A stretch of DNA of 64,000 bases, taken from assembly GCA_015179025.1 (NCBI GenBank), contig WHUX01000131.1, positions 90,176 to 154,175 on the forward strand. The letters run 5' to 3'. Position 1 is the stretch's first letter, and every line of letters begins with the position of its first letter. Shown here piece by piece: positions 30,972-43,265 of the stretch. Below the pieces are notes generated by a model. That model worked only from the letters and a program-made list of their open reading frames with translations. It did no database searches and was not told the origin of the DNA. The stretch comes from Terfezia claveryi (taxonomy: Eukaryota > Ascomycota > Pezizomycetes > Pezizales > Pezizaceae). The translations under genes were made by a program, and so were the position numbers.

Positions 30972-33571
30972 ATGGCACATTCCATCCCGCCACTTTTCTC
31001 AGGCCATCAGACATTCTCCCCCTGGTCTCTCGCCTCCTCCAAAGACTTATCATCGAAGCCAAGCACTCCACTAGACCCTTTGGTGAACCCCAAAAGCACT
31101 GAGAGATCACTGGAGCTTCGAACCCACAGCAGTATCTACTCAGGTTCGACTCCACTGTCGATGCCAGGAAGCCAATTTCATGGAAGAACTTTAGCCTCTA
31201 GTGAGAGCAGTCGTTCACTCTCTGTGGATAATGGTCGAGGGGCAAAGGCACTTACAGGGACGTCATCCCATCTGAGCTGGAATGCTACTCCTATCAATGC
31301 TCCATATGGAATCATAGGATCCAATGTCAGCATACCGGCTCTCCCTTCTGTGCGGGCTGAGAATCAGTCCGGCATACCCGCTCATCATCAGTCCGTATCC
31401 GCAAGCACCCCAAGTGTACGAGCAGCAGCCCCGACAAGGGACAATGCCCCGCAAGTACCTCCAGCTCCGCTCTCTGCTCCCCCATTTCAAACATCTTTCT
31501 TCCCATTATTTGGACCACCAGGCACTCGGCAAGGTTTCATTATGCCTGGAGACTGGACAATCAATCCAAACGGGTTTTTGATATCTGAGAATGCTAGGAG
31601 GATTAACGCTATGGCCTTAGAAGTTGACCAGGCAGAGCTTCACAGAAGAGTCAGCTCCGAGAGAAAAGGGGGCCCTGCAATGGGATGTCGAATGTGTGCT
31701 CTGGCTCCGAGATTAATGTTGTTTCCTTGTGAGCATAATGTTTGCTCTGAGTGTGGTTCGCGATTCGTGACCGCCAGTGGGGGGATGTACTGCAGTTGCG
31801 GAGAGGTGCGGGTGTCCCTGGATGAAATCAAGAGCTTTTATGCTGACCTTGAGCAGCTTGTATCGAGCATGATCAACTTGAACATTCCCCGTACCTGGGA
31901 CCTTCGCCCAAGCTACTATATGCCTATACTTCAGCACAAGCTGCACCCACCCCAAGTCTCAAACGAGACGTCTCAGACATCGGCGTCATTTGCCCCGGCA
32001 CCAAGGCAGTCCTTACTGGCTCCTCCTACAACGGCCCAACAGCGCCTTGTGCTGCCTTATGCCTCACCTACAGCAGCAAAAGAAATACTGGGCGTCACTA
32101 ATCTTGCCATAGACGCCGAAACGGCCATTGAAAATGCACCGTTCATTGAGTTAGGTCGACATGCATTAGCGCAAAATTGGTGTTGCGTGAAAATTTCCAA
32201 TGTACAATATTTCCTCCATGTGCAGCCAATTCTTAAACAACTGCTGACATAAACGGGTAGATACCGTATAGTGTCACTGGGAGAACATCATGGAGTTTCT
32301 TGGGAAAAACGCCAAAGTCGTTCTGGATGATGTAGGACTTTCAGTTCATATAATCATGGACAGAGCTTCTGTAAGCTATATTCATCAGAAGCATAAAAAA
32401 TTACTCATTGAACTAATAACATGAACATGTAGGGGAAAACAATGGATGCGTTTGTCGAGTTTACTTGTCCCAAGGATGCGTATCGATGTGTCACTCGGAA
32501 ACGTGGCAAGATACTAGGGTCAAGACATGTGCTTCTAGATGTCGTCAACCAGGAAGAGCTAATGAAAGAGCTTTTTCCAAAAGCGAGGGGGATAACATGG
32601 GAAGGAGTTATTCCCAATGTGTTGAATAGTGAGGGCAAAAGCTCGAAGGCAGACCTTGTGACGAAGGAGGAGCTCGTGCTGGTTGTTGGTCACGCAAGGA
32701 CTCCCCACAGGGTTGGTACCCGCCGCACAGCTTATTCTTTTCCGCCCTTGCTGACATAATGTACCGACAGAGCCCTTTCAGTAGGAAATGCCTTCAGAGA
32801 CCATATGAGTCAATTTTGTCAATTGTGGCAAAATTTCCTTGGTTTGCGGTCAGCGTCTACACCATTCATCAAAGGGATATCATCTTCCAGGCACTCATTT
32901 TTACTATTGATATTCTTAAAAGACAATGCAAGCGAGGAAGAACAACACCGAATTTGGATGCTGAACTTCTGAAGAAGCTTTGCAAGGCTGGCGTGGTTTG
33001 TACTGGGTTTACAAATAAGCAAAAAAGGGAAATCATTAAAATTGGGGAGTTTGGAGCAGAAGGCCTTGAAAAAGAAGTGGAAGATGATATTCCGGGCTTT
33101 GAAGGGCTACTCGCGTTGAACAGGAAGCGCGGCGCAGAACCAAAGTTCATAGAGGTATAGACTTACCCTGAATCGCATGGACTTTGCTAACGACTGTAGT
33201 TGTTTGGAACATTGGGCACCCTTCCACAAATGAATCCCTTTAAATCAACACCCTTGAGGGGTTCGGAACAAAATACGGACCCGGAAAAGCAAGCTGCTAT
33301 TTCCAGGTTGCCATCTGCACTGATTGACGAGTTAGATGAGCCTGGTCATCCTGAGCAAAGTTCTGCCACGATTATTTCTGTACCGCCTACAGAGTCCCTC
33401 ACAGAAACGGAAATTGAGCTACAATCGAAATATACAATGGCACAAATGGCTGAGCTAGAATGGGCATCAATCGAAAAATTTGTCAGTGCAGTACTACCAG
33501 CCAGGGAACGCACTAGAGAAGCAGTTGTACGGAAGGCAAATAACTCTAGTAATCACAAGATGGTGTCCTGA
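30972..33571 (+). CDS. RING-type zinc finger plus RRM domain protein
   Basis: Exons 30972-32201, 32272-32370 (or from 32261 with a shift), 32433-32711, 32771-33154 and 33200-33571, about 787 residues. A long Ser/Pro-rich N-terminus precedes a C2-C2-H-C2-type cluster starting at Cys239-Arg-Met-Cys242, then FPCEHNVCSECGSRF and YCSCGE, a RING-like finger. After it come a VKISN strand and VHIIMDRASGKTMDAFVEF, an RRM, and a conserved C-terminal FECVYTILH-like half. The domain pair suggests an RNA-binding regulator; the substrate is unknown. The RRM start is odd: the acceptor at 32260 gives IPYSVTG, expected for an RRM, but then runs out of frame unless one G is added at 32279-32281; the acceptor at 32271 keeps the frame but loses that strand. 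Confidence 0.75.
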
Positions 33572-34654
33572 CGTATTTTCTTTTCTTTTTCATTATATTT
33601 GTTGACTTCAAGTTGTTGCCTGTTCTCACTTGATACCTGAAATCAATTGTCTCTCCGGTTTTATGGTAACTATTTATCGGAAAGTAATTGTATGTTTCTC
33701 TCCAAGGGCTATTCCCTTTCGAGGATGGACCGCAGCTTAGACTAACCCAGCACCAGCCTGGGTGTGTTATATTTATTTCTTTGAAGATTGTAGTCTAGAT
33801 ATTTGCACAGCACAAGTGGCATATAGTATAGCGTATCCATACAGCTCTGTTGTCTCCTAATAGACATTCTCTTTTCCATTATATTTTGCTATGTACATAC
33901 AAACTTGAGTAATACAAATACTCTTGTACCGAATTCACGAGATGTATCGTACCTCTACGAGCCACGGACTTCCAAACCCAAAAGAGTTATTCCAGCGTGG
34001 TAGATACAGGGCGATCCTGAGAAAGGGTCTTATCTCCCGCACCCTAACATATAGGCCTCCGCAAAAACATGTCATGATGTTGATGTTTGCTAGTCCAGCC
34101 CGGGGATTTTGTGGCCCTGGGGTGGATGGAGATGGTGCGGTGAAGCTGATGAGGGGGGAAGGGGGTCTTGCGAGAATTTGTAGGTGGAACTGAGCTGTCG
34201 GGCTTGGCGGGCTTACCTAAGGGCTCCGGCTTCTGGGTAACGTTAGTGAGCCAGCAGCACTCGTGGCGCAGCATTCGTGGCGCAGCATTCGTTCCTATGG
34301 CAACCCTTGCACGACCGAGCCAGGAACCTGAAACGTGAAACAATCGATTCGGCGCAGACTGCTACCTAAGTAACTTGTCCCCAATCTTTCGACGCTTGAC
34401 AGGGCAATCACATATCCAGCCGGTTCCCGATACACGGCCTTGCTTTCTTTCCCCGCAATACCCGACAGCGTCGGCACAGCACCACAGCACAGCAGCACCA
34501 CGGCACAGCGGTCTGGAGGAAACCGACGAACAGTCAATACAGAGAGCAAAGAGGAGGAGGTGGTGGTGGTGGAGCACGTGTCGTCTATTTTCGCCGCCTG
34601 GGAGCCTTCTACACAGTCTCAGTACACACATCATACAAGCAGCACTTGGCTGCT
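33572..34654. other. Intergenic stretch
   Basis: No gene recognised. A short tandem repeat GCGCAGCATTCGTG occurs twice at about 34267-34290, and CAGCACCACAGCACAGCAG-type CA/GC repeats lie at 34475-34510, in the probable 5' region of the SGF73-like gene. Confidence 0.4.
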
Positions 34655-36940
34655 ATGACCACCACGACAGGAATCGCCAGCGGAGGGGATGATGAATCAA
34701 TAACCCCTCCACCAAACTCATTTGCGGGAATAGTACGACATCTACTCCTTATGATGCAGCTTCCGCGTGTTTTGTATGGCTGACCATACTGGTGTCGTTA
34801 GGTTTTATCCATCTATAATGACCTGATCTCCAATGCCATCCACGAAGTAGTCTCCGAAGCCCACCGCTCAGAAAAGTTACTTAGAACACAACAAATCCAA
34901 CTCGCATTAGCTCCCGAAGCAGTAAAACCTGCCACAAACCAATCCACCGGAGATGACAAGCCAGAACCAAAACCTCCAGCAGTGAACCCCATGACTGTCC
35001 CTCTCAAGGAAATTGTCTGTCCAAAATGCAAACTTCCCCGACATACCCTGGAGACCTTAGCAGCTACGAGCGGGGCAAACTCAAAGGAGGATAAGAAAAA
35101 GTACTGTTCGAAATTACCCTGGCAAACTCGTCCACTGTACGATATTTACGGTAACCCTTCGCCTACCGTGAGTGTCAGCGCAAAGGACAAGAAAGCAAAA
35201 GCTGTTGCCGCCGCCGCCGTTGCTGCCGCCGAGGGGAATGGAACTGGAGAATCGTCTACTGGAGATGGAGAGGCACCGGCGATATCAATTCCGAATGGGC
35301 GAAAAGCGGACAGTGTGGTATACTTCAAATGTACGAATTGTAATGTGGAGAAGATTGCTGCGGCGAGGTTTGCGGCGCATCTAGAAAAGTGCCTGGGCTT
35401 AGCAGGGCGGAAGAGCTCGAGGGCCGCAATGGCGAAGATTAATGGGAGTGGAAGCGGTGGGGGAAGTCAGGGAGGAAGTGGAGCGGTGAGCCCGGCCTTG
35501 GGGCCGGTAGATGCGGTGGGGTATAGGGGGAGTGGAAAAGGGACGCCAGATGTCGCGGATGGGGAGGTAATCGTGGGGAAAAAGGAAAAAGGGGGATCCT
35601 TCCTGGGGGCAGATGAGGGAGGGATTAATGTGCCGCCCCCCTGCCTGCACCGGCGACTGGTAGTGCTACAGGAACGGGGAAGATTCCCGGGACGCTGAAG
35701 AAAAAGAAGAAGCCTGTTATGAAGGATACCTCCGCTGCTGCTGCTGTAGGAGGCGGGGGGGAAGAGGGTAAGGATGCGGCATCACTTCCTGTAGTTATGG
35801 AGGACAGCCTAAGCCAGGCACCAGTTTCGGCACCAGTGAAGGAACCCAAAGATTCTTCTGCCGCCCCAGTGAAGAAACGGAAACGAAAGGCTGACGTACC
35901 AGCGAGTGGTGATGTGCCTCCAGCTCCAGTGAAGGTGGAGTCTTCAGTGGCGGTGGTAGATGACAAGGACGCGTCCATAACAGTGGCGCGGGTAATACAA
36001 AAACCGCCTGTGAAGAAGCAGAAGATTGAAGGGGGGCAAGCTGGGCACGGAGCTCTAGAGGGAATGGGTAGTCCGGTGCTGAAGAAGAGTCAGTTGAGTA
36101 AATTCAAGGACAGGGATAGTCCTGGCCCAGGCTCGGTAGGGAAGAAAGGGGATGGAAAGGTACGCTTTTTTGTCTTTTCCCTCTTATTTCATTACATCTG
36201 TTAGAATATGTCAGATATACTGATATGATACTCGATAATAGCGCGACTCAGCCGCAGCATCAGGCAAATTCCTGCCTGGAAGAACGTCTACCCCACCACC
36301 ATCCTCCACAATTACCAGTGTAACAGCTAGACCAGCGCCTGGGTCACCAGTTATCCCGGGAAAACACCCTCCTAGCGCATCGCCGAAAGCGTCACCGTCG
36401 AAAATTGTGAAAAAGAAGGCGGCAGCTATGGGTGCAGATGGTATTATGAGGAAAGTAAAGTCGTCACAGGGTGTGTCAACTGCGGGGGTTATTGGATTGC
36501 CACCCCGCGCGGGAAGCACAACACCGAAGATTGCCAAAAAGACCCTTCCCGCGACTGGGGTTAATGTGCCGCCGCCTCCGGTAGGGAAAATTGCGGGCAA
36601 GACGCTGCCAAAGAAGAGTCCTATTGTTGGTGCGGCGGTTCTGATCAAGGAGAAGAAGGAGAAGGATATTACGGCCACCCCGGAGAAGATGAGAAAGACG
36701 ATGAGTAATGGCTCTGTTGGGGGGACGAAACCGAAGATGAAAATTGCGAAAGCAGGTGGGGCGGCAGGGGGTGGGGCGGGGAAGGTTGGTGGGATTGCGG
36801 GGAAGACTGTCCCGGTGCCGGGAAAGAGAGCGGTGGGTATAGGGAGCGCGAGTGCAGCTGGTGGGGGAGGAGGAGGTGGAGGAGGTGGTGATGGGGAAGG
36901 GGCCGCCCCCAGAAAGAGGCCGAAGATCGGAGGAGATTAA
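34655..36940 (+). CDS. SAGA subunit Sgf73/Ataxin-7-like (SCA7 domain)
   Basis: Exons 34655-34732, 34802-36159 and 36242-36940. The N-terminal part has CPKCKLPRH and KKYCSKLPWQTRPLYDIYGN; next comes the SCA7 zinc finger VVYFKCTNCNVEKIAAARFA, AHLEKCLGL, then GRKSSRAAMAKIN. The remainder is a long Lys/Pro/Ala/Gly-rich tail with basic stretches. Sgf73 tethers the deubiquitinase module (Ubp8, Sgf11, Sus1) to SAGA. The frame breaks once in a run of six C at 35636-35641: upstream reads GINVPPP, downstream LPAPATGSATGTGKIPGTLK; one extra base would join them. A sequence error is the simplest cause. No intron across the break closes the frame. Confidence 0.75.
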
Positions 36941-37358
36941 TGAAGTGCTTGAAGATTTGATGTGGCTGGGAACGTATGCTACCGCCTATGTCCTCTAATA
37001 ATCTACTTTTATCTCTGGTAACCCACTGTAGGTTATTCTGTTATTCATGACTTGGGGATGGCTACAATTCTCGTAGGCGTTGAAGATTTCTGCAGACTAG
37101 ACAGAGCGTAGTGGTGTAATATATATTCACTGCTAATATCTATATCGAATTACGGCGAGAACCTGAGAGATTGTCATGTAGCTTTATATTTTTTGTTGCT
37201 GTTTGATTTTACTTTTACCACTCAGGCGTAGTTTGTTTTATATGAGAGTCGTCGTCACATCTTGGTACCACTACTGCTCGTGACCCGATACATACATCCC
37301 ATCGCGTCGCAACTTCAAAACAAAAGCCTAACAAAAAGACACCTTTTAACCAGCAGAC

Positions 37359-37946
37359 ATGGCACGTGGAGCAGTTCCAAGCTCTCTTGATCCTTTAGCC
37401 GCTTCCGCCGGTATGTAATCATCATGTGGCACAGATGCGAGAAAAAACTGACGCTCATATTCCCCAGATCACGATGGTTCCCCCTTCTCTCCGCTTCCCC
37501 CCACACCTTCAAGCTGCACCAACTTCACCCTCCCCAATCGCAGTCCCCCTCCCACTGAATACTGTAACTCTTCTACATCCGACATGGACCTCCTTCTGAC
37601 CCTAAACACCGAGCGCGAGCGCCGTTACAAAGCCGAAGCCGACCTTGCCGTCACTAAAGCCGAGCTGGCTAATACCCAAGCCAAGCTAGAAGCAGCCGAG
37701 AAGGCACTCGAGGAACTTCGAGGCAGGCATTGGACGTCGCACATGTACGAGGCTGCAGAAAAGATGGGTCCGGGTGGTGCTCTGATTGCGACTGTGGGAG
37801 CTCCGGTTATGACGGCACCATTGGCTGCGGCTACGGTAGTCAAGGGATTTCAGGCGGTGGGGAACGGGATTGGGAGTCTGTTTAAGGGAAAGGGAGGTAA
37901 GAAGGAGGGTGCACCGGGTGAGGCGGGGACTCCTCCCGGTAGCTAG
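37359..37946 (+). CDS. Small coiled-coil protein with hydrophobic C-terminal segment
   Basis: A 176-residue protein from exons 37359-37410 and 37468-37946, with a 57-bp intron. It opens MARGAVPSSLDPLAASADHD, has a Pro/Ser-rich stretch, then a strong coiled coil (about residues 62-110: ERERRYKAEADLAVTKAELA, NTQAKLEAAEKALEELRG) followed by a Gly/Ala/Val-rich hydrophobic segment (GGALIATVGAPVMTAPLAAA) and a lysine/glycine tail. The hydrophobic part is about 20 residues and could insert in or lie on a membrane. I do not recognise the family. Codon use is coherent and the splice is clean, so I think it is real. Confidence 0.65.
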
Positions 37947-39030
37947 ATGGGCTAGCATACTAACATGGGTCCGGAGGACTTGATGATTTATGTGGAGGCA
38001 AAGCAGCATGGGAAGATTCTGGCTCTAATGCGCTTTAATGGTTTTCTAGGTTTCGTTATCTTTCGCTTGTACCTGGTAGTATCTATTTCCTTTCCGAATA
38101 CGTTTGCTGTACTGGACATTAGGTGGTCGTCGAGCAAATGGTGGAGATTGGTCTTGGAATGTTAATTATATGTTATGTGGGGGGAGGGCAGATTTATATC
38201 ATTATCAGTTTTATACAATCGTTCTGGGAAATGACACACATAACAATCTAAAGACTTCAGATAAATACGATCCATGCTAATGAATGTTTGTTTATGTATC
38301 AGATTCTTCCTTTCAGCCCGCAACGGGGAGAATTGGTTGCTTGGGAGGTTTTCTTGATGGAGAGTAGAATCTGATAAGAGATATTAATTACGAAAGATAT
38401 GTAGGTACCACGGTTCTCTTTAGGTGTACAGTAAGTGGAGATTGCTCAGTTAACCAATCAATTCTACAGGCCGGTGATCCAAGTAACTTATATTCTACCT
38501 ATGTACCAGCCATAGGTACCTACTCCATACAATTTCTAGCCATTTGTTCCGGCTATCTTTGGCGAAGAGAAGACCCTAGACTAAGCTATTGGGTATGACT
38601 AACCAGACTATACAACAGGCAGTTATACATACCTACGAAATGCAAAAAAAAAAAAAAAAAAAAGGAAATTCTTTTCAGCCAACGATAGATGTATACCTAT
38701 GTTCTTAGCGATAGAAACACGGAAAATACTGGAGTGGCCAGTTTAAGGACTCAACAGAGGAACGTACAACTAGGTACTTGGGTTCATGTTTACCCTCAAC
38801 TTCGTTACAAGAGTTCCGAAATCTGTGTATTTCGTGCTGGGATTTGCTATATAATTATTCCGCAGCGCTTGGTGGTACATATCAAAGTCGGTAAATGGCC
38901 ATAAGCCTTTTTCCCATTGTAACATGCAAAATCTATATCCACGAAAGTAGAGAATCGTCTTCCATCTATTCATTCACCCTTGGGAAAGCCTCTTTTAATT
39001 CCCATTCATCTATCATCCTATGCAATACCT
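37947..39030. other. Intergenic stretch
   Basis: No gene seen. It includes a reverse copy of the short dispersed motif (ACTAACCAGACTA at 38599-38610), a poly-A run at 38644-38662, and GGTACC-containing short repeats around 38400-38520. Confidence 0.4.
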
Positions 39031-40041
39031 TCAATTCAAAGGCTTAACCCCCTTCCATATACTCGCCACCCCGAACGTCAACTCCTCAAACCCCTTCCCA
39101 GGTAACATAAACCCCGCGTCCTCCACCATCTTCGCAAATTGCTCCTGCGACGGGAACATCTTAATACTCTCCACCAAGTACTGATAACTATCCCTGTCCC
39201 CTGCCACCAGTTGTCCCAACATAGGGATCACACTAAATGAATATCTCTGGTAAATAGCATCCAGCACCGCCGGACGGACCTTTGAAAACTCCAAACAAGC
39301 AAACACCCCACCTGGCTTAAGCACCCTATGCGCACTCTGTAATGCAGCGGGGATATTTGTCACATTCCGAATCCCAAAGGAGATAGTGTAGAGATCGACA
39401 CTGTTGTCGGGGATGGCGTCTAAAGTCTCTGCGTCCTGGACTAGGAAAGAGATCCGATCGGTCCCACCGTAGGGGGTATCTAAAGAGCGGCGCTCGCCTT
39501 CTCGTAGCATATCTGCATTGATATCTGCGCATGTTACCCGGGTTTGAGTATCATGATTAATTCTCGTTGCATGGTCCAGCATTCGGAATGCAATATCTCC
39601 TGTACCACCAGCAACATCAAGGATGCTCATAGGTGAGCCCCCGGGGCGGCGGCCGGGGTTAAGTGACCGTACAAAGTGATCTTTCCAGACGCGATGGATT
39701 CCGGCGGACATTAAGTCGTTCATGCGGTCATAGGAGGATGCGACGGAGGAGAAGACCTCGGCGACTAGATGAGAAATAAGTTTAGCAATGGCGATTCTTC
39801 TAGATATCTTGTGAATAGCTCAAGAGCGGACACCTTTATCAGCTTTTTTCGACTCCGCGATAGTCTGAAACCCAAAATGGGTTGTCTTCTCTGTGCCTGA
39901 CGGGATACCCTCCTGCTGTTGCTGTAGCGCAACCATCCCGGAAGAAAAGCATCGCTGCTGCGTTCGGGATTGTGATATGGCACCTTTAATTATCCGTGAC
40001 GATAGTGAGCAGGTCCGCCTGGGAAGAATTGTGAATGACAT
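39031..40041 (-). CDS. Ubiquinone C-methyltransferase Coq5
   Basis: A 313-residue protein from exons 39834-40041 and 39031-39764 with a 69-bp intron. It starts with an Arg/Ser-rich mitochondrial presequence (MSFTILPRRTCSLSSRIIKG). The UbiE/COQ5 signature spans the splice: KVAEVFSSVASSYDRMNDLM. Motif I is LDVAGGTGD at about residues 118-126; FGIRNVTNI and LKPGGVFACLEFSKV follow. The enzyme methylates the demethoxy-quinol ring using S-adenosylmethionine in the matrix-side CoQ synthome. Length is normal. It is followed in tandem, 390 bp upstream, by ATP23. Confidence 0.95.
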
Positions 40042-40431
40042 GATGTGGATGGCTATGGAGGTAAGGAAACCGGGGGGAGGCTCTCGCTGTCCGTAAAGTG
40101 GGATGTCACGTGGTTAGTCTTATCAGATTCTTATCTGTAACTGAAGCACGCAACCAGAATATTTCACAAGAGCTTTATGTATATATTATTATACTGACAG
40201 AACACCATGTAGCTGATGGCTTATATACAGATGTATGTATGTATGCATGTATGAGCAGTGACAGATCTATTTTTATAGTCAATTGAACAATTTTTAAATA
40301 CAAATCTAGTACGGACTGAGAAGAGAGATGAGTAGGTATATAATACAAGACAATGCTCATCTGATCTGGGCTCCTAAATAGACAGTCAAAAACGCCAAAT
40401 ATATATCCCATAATCCACCATATTCCAAGCT

Positions 40432-41247
40432 CTATCGGTAAATCTCATCAAAAGGCCTCGTATCTGTAAAACAGGAATCAAACACCTGATTGACCACCTT
40501 CGCGGCATGCACATCATCCTTACACTTTGGATGTCCCCGGACACTTAGAGTCGCTCTCCTCCTTACACAGTCCTGATGATGTTTTGTAAAATCCCATACC
40601 CCTCTTCCGAATGACTCTCTTGTCCAACGGCATTCCCCACTTAAGCTACTTGCGCGGACCTCCGAGCAAGCATGGTGTCGGAGATCCATCCAGTCGACAT
40701 CGAAGCGGAGATGGTCGAACATGTGGATCATTTCATGGGCTAGAGTGTCCTCCGTGTGTTTCCGGGAGAGAAGGCGGTTTTGACAGAGCAGAATCCCATA
40801 GGAGGGAGAAAAGCCCCCAGATTGGAATTTGTTACAGGGAAGACACCGTATGATATCGGACGAGACAGTGTCGGAACGGATTTTCTCGATGTTCTCTGTC
40901 AGGAAACGGACGATTGGGCCTATGTGTGTGCGGGGAGTGTCAGTAGACTGGATTTTGGGGAATAGCGGGGAGTACGAACTGTAGCGGAGATTATAATCCC
41001 GCCATTTCTCACATCGTACGCATTGCTCATGCTCCCGCTTGAGACCTCGGTCGGCTTCGAATTGTGCACGTTCCTCAGGGCTCATGCCCATGTTTGTCAT
41101 GTAGGCGAAGGAACGTCGCCACCATTCGGGGCCTCCGGTAACGACTCTATCGGAGATGCTATTTGAGACGAAAGGATTGGCATTGTCCGCTGTTTGAGGT
41201 GGAACCGTCTCAGTGGTAGGAGGCCCATCCACGGTTGAGGAGGACAT
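40432..41247 (-). CDS. Mitochondrial metalloprotease/chaperone Atp23
   Basis: A 271-residue single-exon protein. The zinc-binding HEMIH lies at residues 171-175; CVRC (76-79) and CLPC (135-138) are the conserved cysteine pairs, and the C-terminus has the family's cysteine-rich stretch ending TRPFDEIYR. Atp23 sits in the intermembrane space, processes the Atp6 precursor and helps ATP synthase Fo assembly. I choose Met at 41247 (MSSSTVDGPP): an in-frame Met 38 codons upstream gives an atypical extension. Its start faces PRO1 with 260 bp between. Confidence 0.93.
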   Translation of the reverse strand: MSSSTVDGPPTTETVPPQTADNANPFVSNSISDRVVTGGPEWWRRSFAYMTNMGMSPEERAQFEADRGLKREHEQCVRCEKWRDYNLRYSSYSPLFPKIQSTDTPRTHIGPIVRFLTENIEKIRSDTVSSDIIRCLPCNKFQSGGFSPSYGILLCQNRLLSRKHTEDTLAHEMIHMFDHLRFDVDWMDLRHHACSEVRASSLSGECRWTRESFGRGVWDFTKHHQDCVRRRATLSVRGHPKCKDDVHAAKVVNQVFDSCFTDTRPFDEIYR

Positions 41248-41507
41248 CTTGAGATAGTAGGGATCTGGACGAGAGATCTGGCAGGGTTCAGATTCAGATT
41301 TAATTGGTAACGAACCTGCATTTGCAGATTCCTCCAACAAATACAAATATGCAATTTTCACCCCACCATGCGGGGATAGCTTTAGATCTCACCTGGAGTC
41401 ATAGTTTCGTTTCAAGTTCAAATGTAGCTCTCCCAAAGTTCTAATCCCTAAGGCAATACAAAGCACCGCAACGTTTACCCTGACGCTGGACCACAAAACA
41501 CCTCACA
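41248..41507. promoter_or_regulatory. Shared divergent promoter ATP23 / PRO1
   Basis: 260 bp between the two start codons. If the upstream Met of ATP23 (41361) were used the gap would be only 146 bp. No specific operator recognised. Confidence 0.55.
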
Positions 41508-43265
41508 ATGAAAGGCTCACGAGCTCTCACCATCGTCATCAAGCTCGGTCAGTGAAGCTCATGCATGCATCCTTTGAGGCTGCGATTACAGGGCTTACAA
41601 GCTATGTTCAGGAACCTCTTCCATTTGCGACGAAAAAACCCACGAGCCGCTGATTTCAAACCTCTCCCTAATTGTCGAGACGTGTGTCCGACTACGTCGA
41701 GATGGCCATCGTGTGATTCTAGTGTCCTCTGGTGCCATTGGTATTGGTTTGAGGCGGCTGGACATAGAGCATAAGCCAAAGCAGCTATCTGCGAAACAGG
41801 TCCTTCACAACCAAAACCCATAGATAGCAAAAGAGACGATGGCTAACGATGTTACCAGGCAATTGCAGCAGTGGGGCAATGCAGGCTCATTGCACTTTGG
41901 GACGAGCTATTTAAGCAACTGAGACAACCCGTGGCACAGATCTTGCTAACTAGGAATGATATTGCAGACGTAGGCCCCCCTCTGCATTCTGTCTCTACAG
42001 CATACTCACAGCACATGGCTACAGAGGACCCAATATCTCAATGCCGTTAATACTTTTGATGAATTACTTCACATGGGAGTCATCCCCATCGTCAATGAAA
42101 ATGATACCCTTGCTGTTTCTGAGATCAAGTTTGGGGACAACGATACTCTTTCGGCAATCACCGCGGGAATGGTTCACGCCGATTATCTTTTCCTCATGAC
42201 GGATGTCGACTGTTTATACACAAATAACCCAAGGACTCACCCGGGTGCTAAGCCCATTCTGGTCGTGGAGGATATAAGTGCATTGAATGTTGATGGTATT
42301 GCCTATATCCCCAATTGCACAATATCAGAGAATCCACTAACAACCCCCATCCAGTCTCCACTGCCGGCTCCAGCGTCGGCACTGGTGGCATGGCGACCAA
42401 GCTCATCGCAGCCCGCCTCGCCACGTCCGCTGGTGTCACAACCATCATCACTCGCTCCTCCACCCCCTCAAACATCTTCCACATTGTCAAATACATCCAA
42501 TCCACCCACCCAACTCCCGGAACCACCCCCGGAACCACAACCCCCTCCAGAAACCCTATCTCCACCGATGACCCAATAGCCACTTCCTCCATCATCGCAG
42601 CAACAAAACTTCACACAACCCGCCCAGGGACACCTTCAATTCTATCACAACATCACGCAGCGTCGCCAGCTCTCCCGAAAGAAATTCTGGTATGCCCACT
42701 ACATACCCGCTTCCTTCCTCAAGGCAGAGCAATCCGCGACCGACACTTCTGGATTCTGCATGGCTTGAAGCCACACGGAACGGTGTACATCGACGAAGGC
42801 GCATATAGGGCTGTTACGAGGCACGATAAAGCAGGATTACTCCCCGTCGGTGTAGTAGCTGTAGAAGGGATTTTTGCACAACAAGAACCCGTGAGCTTGG
42901 TGATTGCCAAAAAGGGAACAGCGCCGGATCAGTGGGAGAGTATGGGAGCGGAAGTAGGGAGAGCGTTAGTGAATTATTCGTCTGTGGAGATTGCGAGGAT
43001 AAAGGGGAAGAAGAGTTCGGAGATTGCACAGATTTTAGGGTATGCAGGTATGTTTAACGCTATAAAGCAGTGACCGAGTATGATCACGCCGCTGATATTA
43101 TGTTTAGATACGGAATATGTGGCGCATAGAGATAATACAGCATTTTTCCCAGAGCGGACAAAGAGCGGGTCGGATTTGAAGAGCTTGGTTGCTGTTGCAG
43201 AGGAAGCAGAAGCGGCGGCTGAGGCGGCGATGGAGGCAGAGAATTTAGGAAATGGATTATCTTGA
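41508..43265 (+). CDS. Glutamate 5-kinase (gamma-glutamyl kinase)
   Basis: A 486-residue protein from six exons: 41508-41547, 41612-41799, 41859-41969, 42025-42295, 42355-43047 and 43108-43265, all GT-AG. It starts [14 protein letters not shown] and continues [32 protein letters not shown], then [20 protein letters not shown] and [20 protein letters not shown]. These are the substrate and nucleotide sites of the amino-acid kinase fold. After an insertion of about 70 low-complexity residues (Thr/Pro-rich) comes a PUA domain ([13 protein letters not shown]). The enzyme makes gamma-glutamyl phosphate, the first committed step of proline synthesis, and is normally proline-inhibited. No frame defects. 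Confidence 0.95.

Noticed and set aside
35520..35700. Intron across the SGF73 frame break
   Set aside because: Candidate GT and AG sites nearby (for example GAG|GTAATC to GGTAG) give the wrong phase; a one-base change in C6 is simpler.
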